From Immersiella caudata (Eukaryota; Ascomycota; Sordariomycetes; Sordariales; Lasiosphaeriaceae), in contig JAULSU010000004.1 in the NCBI GenBank assembly GCA_030512335.1, positions 1,922,001 to 1,986,000 of the forward strand: a stretch of DNA of 64,000 nucleotides, read 5' to 3'. Below the pieces are notes generated by a model. It worked only from the letters and a program-made list of their open reading frames with translations, had not been told where the DNA came from and searched no databases. This document shows, piece by piece, positions 32,800 to 43,824 of the stretch (position 1 is its first letter; each line of letters opens with the position of its first letter). Position numbers and translations under genes: made by a program.

Positions 32800-34247
32800 C
32801 TATCTCCGAGCCTCCAAAGCATCCAACTCCCTCAAAAACGCCACCGCTCTATCAGTCCTCATATTATCCACCCCCGCATAATGCCCAAGCAACTTGACAG
32901 CACTCTTACCATACTTCCTCGCCTTCTTCAAGTCCCCCACGTTGAGATAAATGTCGGCAATGATACCGTGAAAGTCGCCCAGCTGACCAGCCAGCCCCTC
33001 TTTCACCACCAACTCTTCGACTTCGTCCACGGCTGCTTGCACCTTGGCCTGCGTGCGGTTCTCGTTGTGGTCGAGAGATTCGAGAATTTGTTGGATTCTA
33101 TCTCGGTTTTTGTCTGAGCCTTTGAAGAGTTGAGGGTTGGTGCAGAGGGAGCAGGTGCAGTTGAAGCCCCATTCTTTGATCAGTTGGGTTCGCTGCTCTG
33201 TCAAGAGATTGAGGGGTAGATCTACTATGATTAGCTCCGAGCTTTGAACTTCAGCAGGGTAATGCACTTACAGCTGACGGATACTTCCTCTCCTGGCTGA
33301 ATGTCCTTGTAAGCAACAGCCTCCACCACCAAGGTCCTAGGCGAGTATCGAACAAATGCGCTGCGTTCAGTCAGCCCCTGGTCACCTCCTTTCCGACTCT
33401 ATCAGAAGTTCCCACTTACTTTGGCCGGCAATCGTGATTAATCCGCTAGAATCACATTAGTCTCTCCTCCTCATATCAACGTCCAAGACGACCTCAAACT
33501 CACCGCAATCAAAGGATACAACCCCGTATGATCAACCCCCTGCACCGTAACATGAAAAACATTCGTCTTCAAAACATCATCCACCACGTACCCCTTCCCG
33601 CTCCGACTCAGTCCCAGCAGCTTCTCCTTCTCCCTTAGCGGAAGCCGTACACTCGCCTGCGACAGCGCCTGGTACACATCCCGCACCTTCCAGTATCGTT
33701 GCTCTGTCAGCCTGACCATGATGGGTGGCTCAGCCATGAGGATTTCGCCTTCTTTGATGAGTCTTTTTGCAAAGACGCCGAGGCCTTTTGTTTCTTTCTT
33801 TTTTGACTCTTTGGCATCGTGGGAGGTTTCCTTGGGTGCGGTTTTGATGACGTATGGTGTATCAGGGGCGGCAGCAAGGGGGTAGCCGCGTTGCTTTTCG
33901 AGCCAGGCAATGTCTGCATCCTGCAGGACGTGGGCTAGATGAGCTCCCACCTGGGGTGTGGTTACCAGGGAGATGCCTCCATCGCCGCGGAGAGAGGTGA
34001 CGGTGAAGGTGCATAGCTTGGGCTGGTTCTTGCTTCCGGGGGGTGTGCAATGAGGAGGGAAGGACCAGGGTTCGTGGGGGGAGAAGAGAGGAGGGTCGGT
34101 GTCGTCTAGAAGGGGAGCGCAGGTTGTGTGGTGTGGGAGGGGGGATAGGGGACCCGGAGGGTTGTTAGGGGAGGTGGGGTTAATGCCGTAGATTTGGGCG
34201 TGAATAGGGCTGGCGAGAAAAAGGTGAGAGATCAAGGTGAGGAACAT
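32800..34247 (-). CDS. SET domain protein with an N-terminal signal peptide
   Basis: Four exons on the minus strand: 33504-34247, 33420-33445, 33272-33360 and 32800-33221, giving 426 residues. The 26-nt second exon carries the SET hallmark (RINHDCRP with N from the next exon). The third reads AFVRYSPRTLVVEAVAYKDI and PGEEVSVS, and the acceptor chosen at 33221 restores the conserved Tyr (VSVSY). A post-SET-like WGFNCTCSLC follows, then TPR-like helices. SET entry motifs KGLGVFAKRLIKEGEILM are in exon 1. This is the SmyD/SET5-like branch of lysine methyltransferases. The start MFLTLISHLFLASPIHAQ looks like a signal peptide, seen in a fungal subgroup. Target and location are unknown. The frame extends upstream of this ATG, but only with non-ATG starts. 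Confidence 0.85.
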
Positions 34248-34618
34248 GGTGAATTGTTGTTTCTCACATCTTGTGAGGTTGTCGTGAAAAAGTGAAAAGG
34301 CCAGCGCTGCCATTTTGCAAACTCATCGCTATGGCGAGCTGTGTTAACGAGCCGCCAGTGTGATCTTCCACGCACGGCTAATATGTCAGTGGTACTTACC
34401 AAGACCTCTCAAGACGCCCGTTACGGTTTCAGGCCGATTTTGCCCCGTCCGATTCGTGCTTTCCGCTATAAAGTGGGCTGCAACGCCATTAGCCGCGTCT
34501 TGTCACATGCAGATCCGTCCCGGCACACCAGTTTTGACAGCGGGTCGGAATTTTCTTCACCAGATTTGCAACACACGCCCGTGAAAAAAGACCGGCCATA
34601 CAAGCAGAGGACTCGAAA
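34248..34618. promoter_or_regulatory. Divergent promoter region
   Basis: The SET gene (minus) and the GNAT gene (plus) start 371 bp apart in opposite directions, so this interval must serve both. No clear TATA box or known operator is visible. Confidence 0.5.
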
Positions 34619-35080
34619 ATGGTTTCGCCACCGTCGTTACCGGCCGGGTACACCTTCCAATCCGGAAAACTCCCCTCCGTACCGGAATACCGCCACCTCC
34701 GCGCCGCATCGGGATTGACGCCCGTCACCGAAGCCCAAGCCGTTGAAGTGCCGAAAGGAACTTGGTTCGCCTGCCACATCACTTCCGATGCCGATAACGG
34801 TAAAGCGGTAGCCATGGGCCGCGTTCTTGGCGATGGAGGGTGGTACTTTTTCATCGCCGACATGGCCGTTTTGCCCGAACACCAGCGCAAGGGACTCGGC
34901 GACGCCGTTTTGAAGCTTCTTTTGGCTTATATCAAGGAAAATGCCCCCGAGGGCGAGCCATGTGTTGCTCTATTTGCGGATCCACCAGGGAGGAAGTTGT
35001 ATCAAAGGAACGGATTTGTCGAGTCGGCACCAAAGGAACTGGGCATGATCTTGCCAACTGGCTGGCGAGATGGCCTCTGA
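34619..35080 (+). CDS. GNAT family N-acetyltransferase
   Basis: Intron-free, 153 residues. The acetyl-CoA-binding part is clear: strand FFIADMAVLPE, then HQRKGLGDAVLKLLLAYI, the (Q/R)xxGxG/A loop being QRKGLG. It closes with LYQRNGFVES, the usual C-terminal strand of small-molecule GNATs, and ELGMILP. The length is normal for a single-domain GNAT. The protein acetylates an amine using acetyl-CoA in the cytosol; the substrate cannot be told. It converges with the transcription factor gene, leaving only 85 bp between stops. Confidence 0.88.
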   Translation: MVSPPSLPAGYTFQSGKLPSVPEYRHLRAASGLTPVTEAQAVEVPKGTWFACHITSDADNGKAVAMGRVLGDGGWYFFIADMAVLPEHQRKGLGDAVLKLLLAYIKENAPEGEPCVALFADPPGRKLYQRNGFVESAPKELGMILPTGWRDGL

Positions 35081-35165
35081 GGGTCGACTGGTATGGGAGG
35101 CATTTGGTGGCGTGCATGCATGGCCTGAGTGGTGTTTGGCATTGGTAAAAATAGAGAAGATATCC

Positions 35166-36626
35166 CTAAATGAATGTCGGCATGATGCTGCAAACGCTGA
35201 TGCAGGACGTCAATGCCCCGCTGTAGTCCATCTTCTCTCCCATCGCCAGATCCTCCTGTGCCCAAATGGCCTGCAACAGCAGTGGTGTGTGGTTAAAGAC
35301 CCTTGAGCTCCCTCCTTTTTCCGTCCTGGCGATGAGATCCAGTATCGCGGCCCGCTGCTCGTCGTTCCGTGCCTCGCAGCCAATGACGAAGACCGGAAAT
35401 TGTCGATCGCATGTCTTAACCTGCGAGATAAGCTCGAATGCTCCCTGGATCTGTTTCTGGGACTTGGATTTTGGGTGTAGCTGGGTTTCGGATGCCCGGT
35501 CGAGGTAGATCAGAATAGCGATGCGATAGAGCTCCAGGACCAAAGGATCACACTCACTCTTGCCGTTGCCGTCGGGTATGACGACGCTGCGAATCCTCCA
35601 GTCTAGAATCTTCATGAACTCGTTATACTTTCGCACATCGCTTGCTGGGGCAGTTGGTGGAGGGGCGGCTGGGAGAGCTTCGATGGCTTCGGATAGGAGA
35701 TGTGTGAGGACGATGCCAGGGGACGAATTTTCGGTGATTATCGGGGTGGGCGCCCGTACATTGGAAGCTGGGGGTGTGGGCGGCTGTTTTTGTGTGGATT
35801 TCCTGTGCCAATATTGCTTGCAGAAGCGGTCGTGAACGTCGTTGTAATACACCCAGTCGAGCAAGATGGTCAAGTCTTCGCCTCGATTTTGTATCTTGTC
35901 AAGACCCGTCACTTCGATCATTTGCTTGACGCTGCCGAGATACCACCGCCAGTCGCCCGAAGTGCACGTCGAGAGGTGTGTCTAGCCCTTGTTAGAAGGC
36001 GACTTGGATTCAATCTCAGAGGGTCAACCCACCTCGAAGCAACACAGCAGCATCCCCGCAGCAACGTGCTGTATCGCCTCCCGTTTTCCAATGGTGCTGC
36101 TTCCCGATGCAGCGCCCAGGGCCTTGATCGCAGCCATCTTGAGCTCAACGGCCTGCGAATGGATATCGTGTCGATGAATCGAGGAAAATGCGAGCAGCGA
36201 CTTGAGCAGCGCCCCAGCCGACGCCGTATTGCCGGCCAAAGCGATGCGAATCAGCGAGTCTCCCAATTCCGAAGGGGTGTGACCCATAATGGCGAGTGCT
36301 TTCGACGCGGAGACCTGAAAATGCTGCAGGAGCTCCTGGTCGCCCGTGTCTTGGACTGCAGGACTCCATGACATCGGCAAATCCAGCGTCTCTTCCGTGT
36401 TGTCGTAGTGCATCTCCATGTCTCGCTGCGACACGGAAACAAAGCGCAGTTCGCTGCCATTTTTGTTTTCCGAATTCGCGATGGAAGCCGACGTTGGCAC
36501 TTGCCCCACGACCGATCGTCTCGTGTCGTCGCTTCTCGGCCAGCCCAATCGAAGCGGAGGCCCCGTTGGCCTTATCTTCTCGCCTCGCTCAGCCTTGAGT
36601 ATCAGCTCGCAGTTTACTGATCCCAT
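35166..36626 (-). CDS. Fungal-specific transcription factor (Fungal_trans_2 type), N-terminus unresolved
   Basis: Exons 36033-36626 and 35166-35981 (51-nt intron, GTGGGT to GGCTAG) give 469 residues from the first in-frame ATG. The body has the pattern of the fungal transcription factor middle domain: LGDSLIRIALAGNTAS, HRHDIHSQAVELKMAAIKAL, AAGMLLCCFE, then GDWRWYLGSVKQMI and DWVYYNDVHDRF. The frame runs open upstream to about 36731 without an ATG. An acceptor-like GCATGCACAG at about 36666-36675 suggests one or more short upstream exons, where a Zn2Cys6 cluster would normally sit; I could not place it with confidence. Relatives bind DNA in the nucleus and regulate nearby metabolic genes; the SDR and monooxygenase to the right are candidate targets. 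Confidence 0.7.
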
Positions 36627-36892
36627 CGTCGGTATCTTGGTCGTATCGTACCTCGCATTCTGTGCATGCAGGGGTAAAATCCCACATCCCACAGAGTCCA
36701 CAAAAGCCCCGCGAGTTAGCAGCAAACGCAAAATAAATTGTTAGCACGGATAGCCCGGCTTAGAAATCACCCGTGACATCGTCTCCGCTCCTTCCTTCCT
36801 TTGCTCCAATCCCACATTAATTACAGTGCATCCCCGCTAACCCCTTCTTGTCCCTTCTTACGGATCACCACTTCCCCCCGACCATTCCATCC

Positions 36893-37760
36893 TCAAAGCC
36901 AAATATCATTGCCATGCTGGCTAACAAACGCCCCTCCCATCCCGCCCTCAATGCTGGCCTTCTCAACCACCCCTCTCATCATGCTCACCGACTCCACCGG
37001 CGTCAACGGCCCCTTGAAACCCGGCGCATACTGTGAAAACTTGCCGACGATCCCCCCAATCTTGGCCTTTTGCTCCTCGGTGATGTTGTCGTAGTGCCCC
37101 ACCTCCACCATACCCGGCGCCAAGTTGAAAAACAGCAGCCCGTCCTGCTTGTACTCTGCGTTGAACTTGGCCACGATCAAGTTCATCGCAGCCTTGCTGG
37201 CCGAGTACAGCGGCGCATTGGCAACCTCAAAGTCGTTGGTGAGCTTGGTGTCGGCGAACCCGCTGGTGATGACGATGGCCTTTTTGAGGGTGCCCTTGAG
37301 GAGGAGGGGGGTGAAAAGGTTGAGCAGGTGGGTGTTGCCGATGGTGACCTCGTTGAGCTCGCGCATGCACTTGGTGATGCCTTCGGGGTCAGAGGCGAGG
37401 GTGCGGAAGGAGTCGAAGTTGTCAAACATGGGGACGATGCCGGCGTTGCCGATGAGGACGTCGAGAGAGCCGCCGGTGATTTTGGAGGTGGCTTTGGCGG
37501 CGGCGGAGAGGGCTGGGTACGAGGTGATGTCGGCTTCGAGGATGTGGATGTTGGTGCGGGTGCTGAGGTCGGCGTCGGCGGCGATCTTGGCGTCAGTGGC
37601 GGACTTGTTGCGGACGATGCCGATGACGGTGTTTTGGGGGTCGGCTGAGTATTGGCGGACGAACTCGTACTGCAGTATGTTAGATGTGTGTGCTTTTGCG
37701 TCTGAGTTGTTGACTTACCCCGATGCCACGGGCAACTCCGGTGACGAGGTAGGAAGGCAT
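36893..37760 (-). CDS. Short-chain dehydrogenase/reductase (SDR)
   Basis: Two exons, 37719-37760 (14 codons) and 36893-37669, give 272 residues. The first exon holds the NAD(P)-binding loop TGVARGIG, and the intron (GTAAGT to CTGCAG) falls right after it. Further SDR marks: LEADIT, a DVLIGNAGIV strand, and the catalytic YSASKAAMNLIV (Tyr and Lys of YxxxK) with Ser from VITSGF upstream. This is a classical SDR of the C-factor-like branch with a Rossmann fold. It would oxidise or reduce an alcohol/ketone in the cytosol. It lies on the same strand as the FAD monooxygenase 656 bp away, so joint action in a small pathway is possible. Confidence 0.88.
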
Positions 37761-38416
37761 TTTGAGGGAAGTTGACTCGACGAGTAAGTGAACTGAGTTG
37801 TGAGGATAAAGTTTGTTTGGTGAATAGGTGGGTCACTTGTAGAATCAAGTCGGTGACGAGAAGGTGATGTGATGATGGTGATGATGAGAACGAAAACAAA
37901 CACATGAAAAATGAGAGAGGGGGCACCTACATATACTCATTTTTCAATAGCCGGAGGAACACACAAGATGAATGCTATCTCTATCTAAAGCTGTTCTGGA
38001 CATGTTAGGGATAGCCTGCATGATCCACTAGACGCCCGAAGCCGAGATCAGTGGTTTGCCGCGCCGGACTTGGCTTAATTACGTGATCAGGAACTTGCCC
38101 AAAATCCGCATCCGGGGCGGGCTTGCATGAGTTGGTCAGCTTTAAAGTTGCCCAAACTCCCCTGCCTTCCCTCCCTTGCATTCGGCTTGGCAGTTTACCT
38201 AATCACTAGAGTTCCACCACTGTCCCAGTCTTCATCCATCGTCTGAGTTGCGGATTCTAAAGTATATACTAGCTCTTCCGGATGTTTTGCCAGAAATCTA
38301 GATAATCTCTCGACTTACAAATCTCATCTTTTTTTAGAAATCGATTCTTTCTCACAACCAGGAGGCATGCCCGCCATGCCATCACTACCACGCCCTCAAG
38401 AGAAGGAAAGTTGCTT
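37761..38416. other. Intergenic region
   Basis: Promoter of the SDR gene and 3' flank of the monooxygenase gene; no other feature seen. Confidence 0.5.
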
Positions 38417-39775
38417 CTAAGCCGATTGCTCATCGCTTTTCTTGCCGTTTCCATCTTCAGCCTCTCGCACTTTAGTCGCCGTCTGCCTCGGATTCTTCCA
38501 CTTCACACTTCCCTCACGGAAATCCTTCTCATCCAGAAAGTCCAACACAAGACCCTGCCGCACCAAAGGGGACATCAGCCCCTTGAGAAGTAAAATATCC
38601 ATGCGGATATACGGCCCAATGTACCTGTCGACAACCCTGAACAAAAGATTGTCCCAGGCCACTGACCTCGCATAAGCCGCCGACACATCGACGAACTTTT
38701 TCGCATCCGGCTTCCTTATCCTCTCGTATTCCGCAAAAACCTTTGTCAACTCTTCGGTGCTGATATCCGCCGAGTCGCCCTTCTCTAGAACCAGCCTTCG
38801 GAGACCATTGGTGAGCACAGCAGCTGATATAACCGCGTTGTTGAACCCGAAGCCTGCGTTGGGCATCATTTTGTGCACGTTATCTCCGACCAGCACAATT
38901 CGTTCTCCGTACCACTTCTCGGTGAGACCTTCCTCGATGTGCGCCATGTGCGACCACAGCGCAATGTCCCAGATGTCTTTGAAACGGTGCTCGGGCGTGG
39001 TGAATCTGTCAGCGTACTCTGCGGCGAGGGCCGCTTTCTCTTCTTCAGAGAATTTATGGCGCGCTGTGGTTGGCTGGTCGAGGCGGTGGTAGATGACGAA
39101 GTAGCCGCGGGTGTTCCCGACGCCAAGCTGGATTGAGTACTTCGGGCCGTGGGTTTCGTAGAAGATCCCATCTTCGAAGTCGGGGAGGCGCGGGCAGCTG
39201 CCGTAGAGTCCGACGTATGTTGTCTTCATGGCTTCTTTTTTCGGGGGTTGGGCCGATGTCTCCTCCATTAGGCGTCGCACTGTGCTGTTGGCACCATCTG
39301 CTCCTATCACCATGGACCCTTCAAAGGCGCTCCCATCAGCGCAGACGACCTTGACTCCATGCTCGTGCGTTTCAATAGCGGTGACTTTCTTGTTGTTGTG
39401 CACCCGGGACGCTCTATCCGGCAAACGACGGTCGAGAAGGTCAAGCAACTCGGCGCGGTGGAAGAGCATGAATGAATGCCCATGTAGCTCTCTCGTCTGC
39501 TTGAACACATCGCTCTTGTAGAAGGGCGTCCCGTCGGGCGCGATACTTTGCCTGTAGTCGACAGGCGAGTGGATCTTTGTGGCCTCCTCCAGTAAGCCCA
39601 GCTGGTCAAAGACGCGGACACTGTGTGGCCATAGCGCGTTGGATGCGCCGGCGTTGAGGTCGTGCTTATCGCGCGACTCGAGAACCTCAAAGTCAATGCC
39701 GGCTTTCGCGAGGCAATGGCCCGTGATCAGACCGGCTGGCCCGCCGCCGACGATAATTACTTTGAAGGGCGGCAT
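38417..39775 (-). CDS. FAD-dependent monooxygenase (PaxM-like)
   Basis: Intron-free, 452 residues from ATG 39775. The dinucleotide-binding motif VIIVGGGPAGLITGHCLAK is at the N-terminus, the middle DG motif is GADGANSTVR, and the GD motif is LVGDNVHKMMPNAGFGFNNA. These three place it among class A flavoprotein monooxygenases. The HKMMPN..G form and a hydrophobic C-terminal third are typical of the PaxM/MAK1 group, which often epoxidises terpenoid or aromatic precursors in secondary metabolism. The C-terminus is Lys/Glu-rich. It needs FAD and NAD(P)H. No terpene cyclase or prenyltransferase is visible in this window, so a cluster role is unproven. Confidence 0.88.
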   Translation of the reverse strand: MPPFKVIIVGGGPAGLITGHCLAKAGIDFEVLESRDKHDLNAGASNALWPHSVRVFDQLGLLEEATKIHSPVDYRQSIAPDGTPFYKSDVFKQTRELHGHSFMLFHRAELLDLLDRRLPDRASRVHNNKKVTAIETHEHGVKVVCADGSAFEGSMVIGADGANSTVRRLMEETSAQPPKKEAMKTTYVGLYGSCPRLPDFEDGIFYETHGPKYSIQLGVGNTRGYFVIYHRLDQPTTARHKFSEEEKAALAAEYADRFTTPEHRFKDIWDIALWSHMAHIEEGLTEKWYGERIVLVGDNVHKMMPNAGFGFNNAVISAAVLTNGLRRLVLEKGDSADISTEELTKVFAEYERIRKPDAKKFVDVSAAYARSVAWDNLLFRVVDRYIGPYIRMDILLLKGLMSPLVRQGLVLDFLDEKDFREGSVKWKNPRQTATKVREAEDGNGKKSDEQSA

Positions 39776-41008
39776 TTGCGTTGTCAATGCGTGAATGATG
39801 GCGTGGCGGAGCGAAAGAGCTGAAGTGGAAGGTGAAGCTGACAGTCCATGCCTTTATTGCATTTTTTGCAATGTCTCAGGCCGCAACGTGGTCAGCTGCC
39901 AAGCATTTTTGAGAGTAAGCGAAATCGCCCAAATGGGCGATTTTCCCACACTTGATAAAGCTGGAAGCGATGTGTGCAGTCACAGGGAAAAACTCGGCGG
40001 GGCTGTGCGGTCGTCGCCCGGGACGCGCCTTCCGGCAAATGCCCCGTAGTGTGGTGTGAGGGACGAGTTTGACACTCTTGGTCGCAAAATCCCCATAAGA
40101 CTTGCCATCTGGATAAAAGGTATGAATGGAAAGATTCCTCACATATCCCTCGATTCAGCCAGGAACTAGGGCCTGCCCTTCTCGCAATGTGCAAACGCAT
40201 TTCTCCTACCCCGTGCCCGTTTGCAAAAGGTGGATGGAGACTGCATAGAACTTCCCGAGCGGGGCCAACTGAACAACAAAGATGTCCAACATGCGCACAG
40301 GAAGGTCAAGATCTTTGCAGAAGCCAAGGAAGCCGAAAGTTGTCGGGACGATTAGTAAACGGAGTTATCGAACCAGGCTGGCTGAACGAGCTTTAGTCAA
40401 GAGCGAGGGGAGTGGAGACATTGAGGCGTGTGTTGACGCTCTTGCTGAGCTCTCCTCGTGGCTGTTGGTTGGTTGGCGTGTAGCAGCAACCTTTTTTACC
40501 CCAAACATTCCCCGAAGCTGGCGCGGAGCAGCACCCGCCGATTTGGTGGTCTTTGCAGAAGTATTGACCTTTTGCGGCTTTGTTTTTGCAGAACTCCCGT
40601 TAGGATTGTCACGAGAGGAGGTTCTTTGTGACGGATACCGGGCATATGGGGCTGGGTCCGTCGGAGGCTGAGATTGGGGATGAGGTGTATCTGTTTGTGG
40701 GTGCTGGGTTTCCGTTTATTCTTCGAGAGACGGGGCAGATTTCTCGGGAGGAAGGGTGACTGCATCGCTTGGTCGGGGAGGGACACATCGAGATCAGACC
40801 TTGGGTGGTGGCCAGGGGGAGGCCACGGGATGAAGCCGAGACGATTACGATCACAGAGCAACCTCACGGTTGTGTCTTGGTATCAGACCAGATGTGATCC
40901 AAAATTACCATTCCCAACAAATCCCTATCCTGGTATATAACGCCTGCCCAATGATATCTATCCACGTGATCAGTGCAACGACGCCGCTGCGGTTCATACC
41001 CTCGCCGT
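39776..41008. other. Intergenic region with a HET relic
   Basis: Holds the HET fragment at 40616-40897. The minus strand over about 40300-40600 has Ser/Ala/Lys-rich coding-like text without a recognisable domain. Confidence 0.45.
40616..40897 (+). pseudogene. C-terminal relic of a HET (heterokaryon incompatibility) protein
   Basis: The plus strand reads RRFFVTDTGHMGLGPSEAEI, then GDEVYLFVGAGFPFILRETG, a TGA at 40757-40759, then LHRLVGEGHIEI, and ends at TGA 40895-40897. This is the conserved C-terminal block of HET-domain proteins (R.FF.T..G..GLGP.....GD.V....G...PF.LR........LVGE.Y). The N-terminal HET domain is absent upstream, where only frame-shifting scraps remain. HET proteins trigger cell death on contact between unlike strains; this copy cannot act. 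Confidence 0.75.
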
Positions 41009-43824
41009 TCAAGTCGCCTCGGACGCCTTGTCATCGTTCCACCGTGTGAGAGGGCCCATGATCATGCCCTCGACGTCAGTGTTGATGTGCTTGACATCAA
41101 CGATATCCCTGCGCCACGGGGTTAGCCTCAAGGCCAGCGGCATTCATAAGGCGGTACTCACATGTCATCCGGGATTCCACAGTCATCTAGGCGATCCAGG
41201 TGCTGCTTGCCGTTTTCCTTGTCACCAAACCGGACAAAGTGCAGACTGACTTGCGTTCTGTCAAGGCGTCGCCGCTTCAGCTCTTCGATCAGCCGCTTAA
41301 CAGGTCTCTCCACACCACATGCATTGCCCCTTTTGTTCACTTCGCCCCATGCCCCGTCGGTCAGCACATAGATGCTGACCTTTTTTCTTGCGAAGATGTT
41401 GACGTTTACGCCAAAAAGCTTCAGTGGCAAGCGAGGAATAATGACGCGGTCGATGAGGTCCCCGAGCCGATCTTCCATGAGGTGGCCCTCCCCCCTGTAT
41501 TCACAGTTTCTCACAAGGTCTCGTAGCCGTTTGGTTCGCTTTGCCTTGTGTACCTTCAGGGGTCGGGATGCGAATGCAAGCTCAACATGGTTCGGGTCGA
41601 GTCGCTTCGCGATGCAGGCCAGAGCGCGGAACCCGTCGTATATCGTCTCCTTTTCGGCGCTCATTGTGCGTGAATCGTCGATGAAGAAGAACTGGTCCCG
41701 ACCACCGAGGTTGTGCTCCAAGTAATCCACAAGATGGGCAGTCGCATCATCCACGGGATTGCCTTCGCGACGCTCTTTCTGGTATCGATGAATGTCGCTG
41801 ATACGGGGACCTGGGGTTGTGGACAGGATTGAATCGGTGGCACCAGCGGGAAGAGTACTGGCTTGTTGCGTTTGCGATGCAGAGGGGGTTTTGTCGGCCG
41901 TTTGCGACACTGAGCTTGACGTCTTATCGTGTAAGGTGGACCCGGACTCGTCTCGCTGTAACCGAGCCGAACCGTTAACCTCGAACGATAGGCCGGCAGG
42001 GGGAGATTCATTGCTTCGTTCGGGAGGAACACAGGCTGACTCAAGGCCGACACCCGGAGGCGTTGTAGGCGGTGGTGATGCCCCGTCGAGGGTGGAGGGC
42101 GAGGGAGCCGCGTCAGAAAACAAGGGGGACGGCGTGGTCATTTCCGAGTCACCTGTCGGAGGATCCGCGATGGGCGACCCCACAGCCGGGGAGGGGGAGG
42201 GAAGAGGAGGCGCAGTGGTTGACATATGGTCTACCAGTTGCTCAAACCTTTCCAGAATCACCCTTGCCCATGGCCGGTCTTTGGGAGCTTGAACAAGCAT
42301 GCACTCTTCGACCAAGCTCAAGATCGCGGGGGTAACGCTGTCGCTGCTCGCCTTGCAGCGCTCTCTGAACACCTTGTGGCAATACCATACAACGGGGAGT
42401 GGCTTGATACTGTCGTGGAAACAGCCCTCGTAGCCGCTGCCTAAGAAACGGGGGTATTTCGCCTCGTGGTGTGCCAGACGGGATTTAAAGTAGGTTTTTT
42501 GCTCATCCTTTCCGCCAATCACCCAAGCGGCAGTGTGGCTCAGGACAGCACCCATGGAAAAGATATCGGCTTCGGTTGTGATCATATTGACACCTTTGTG
42601 GCGTTGGGTGCTATGGTGGCAACACTCTGGCGAGCCTGAAGCTGGATGTCAGTACCACGACGAGAGAAAGGGCGTCAGGATCAGCCTTCTTACTAAATCG
42701 CTGAGCACCATTGTTATCCAGCCCCATTGACCCGCTTGTCTTGGTTTTTGCAGTCCTAACCCGACTGTAGAGGCCGAAATCTGCGATCTTTGGCGTGAAG
42801 TCGTAGCGAGATTCAGACGGGCGCTTCATCAGAAGGATATTTTCCGGTCGGATGTCTTGGTGAATGCCCTTGATCACGAGGTCTTCGGTATATGACATGA
42901 GTCGATGGATCCTGTCCAGTCCTGCGAAGACCTGGAAAAGGCTTTTCCAAAACAGCGCCACGTCCTCGGGTGTCGATGGTGGGGAGCAGTTGTCGAAGAA
43001 CTCGCCCAAATTTCCACCGTCCACATATTCCAGCACTAGGCAATATGAGCCGAGCTGTCGAAAAGATCCATGGAACTTGACGACGTTTTCCGATGGGTGT
43101 TTGTTAAGGCGCTGAAGCGCCCGGAATTCGTTCAGGTAGGATTCTTCGTTTCGTTTGCCATTGTAGACTTTGAAGACAAAGGTCTTTTCGATCGGTTCAC
43201 CGTGTTCATACTGCACGCGATCGACGTTAGCGATCAAGCTGGAGGGTGAGACAGGAGCTGAGGGAGACTAACCTGGCCGACGAGGTGGTTGTAGCCGGCA
43301 TGGATGTCAAACTTCTCGACGGTAGTGACACTCTGGTTAATCGGGACAGGAGGGTCGATGGGTAGGATACAATCGTCGGCCAGCACGCGGTCTTGGAGCT
43401 CTTCGGAGCGGAAATGTAACGGGAAGAACTGCCACTGGTTCCCCGCAATCTGTTTGAAGAAGTCGCGATGGAATTTCTCGTCGGGCCACGGATTCGGTCG
43501 AGAGAGCCATGGCCCAGCTTCGTCTGTGAGCTTGTGGCTGATGAACAATGACTGGAGGCTCCGGACGGCGTCGTGGTTGGTGTATACGAGGGTGGAGAAT
43601 ATTCGCAAGTAATGCTGTTTGATGACGGTGACGTTGAAGTCGAGAGGATCGCCTGGAAATGCGCGGAGCACGCTCGCAACGCGACCCGCATTCCAGTATT
43701 CGCGGAGGGCGCTCAGTGGCACATAGTGTTTCGTATTACCGGCGACGTCCTGGCCGGCGTGTTTGCCCTTTATCTCGGCGACAAACTCGGCGAACTTGCG
43801 GAAGGGCTCCGGATTGACGCCCAT
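41009..43824 (-). CDS. Protein kinase-like and von Willebrand A-like fusion protein
   Basis: Four exons on the minus strand, 43273-43824, 42694-43210, 41162-42635 and 41009-41108, give 880 residues with all phases matching. Residues 1-184 are an N-terminal domain I do not recognise. A kinase domain follows: Lys198 in FVFKVYNG, a catalytic loop IHQDIRPENILL (Asp303, with HQD in place of HRD), ADFG (Asp328) and an SPE motif (RFSSPEC) formed across an intron. Then come a Pro/Ser/Thr-rich linker and, from about 669, a vWA-like domain: FFFIDDSRTMS (D-x-S-x-T, close to the metal-site DxSxS), VSIYVLTDGAWG and VSLHFVRFGD. The first GT donor follows NHLVGQ. No signal peptide. Such kinase-plus-vWA fusions in fungi are uncharacterised; a signalling or self/non-self role is my inference. 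Confidence 0.82.

Noticed and set aside
37070..37648. A 192-codon plus-strand frame rich in Gly, Glu and Val.
   Set aside because: Antisense to the SDR exon; its make-up is the complement of the codon bias there.
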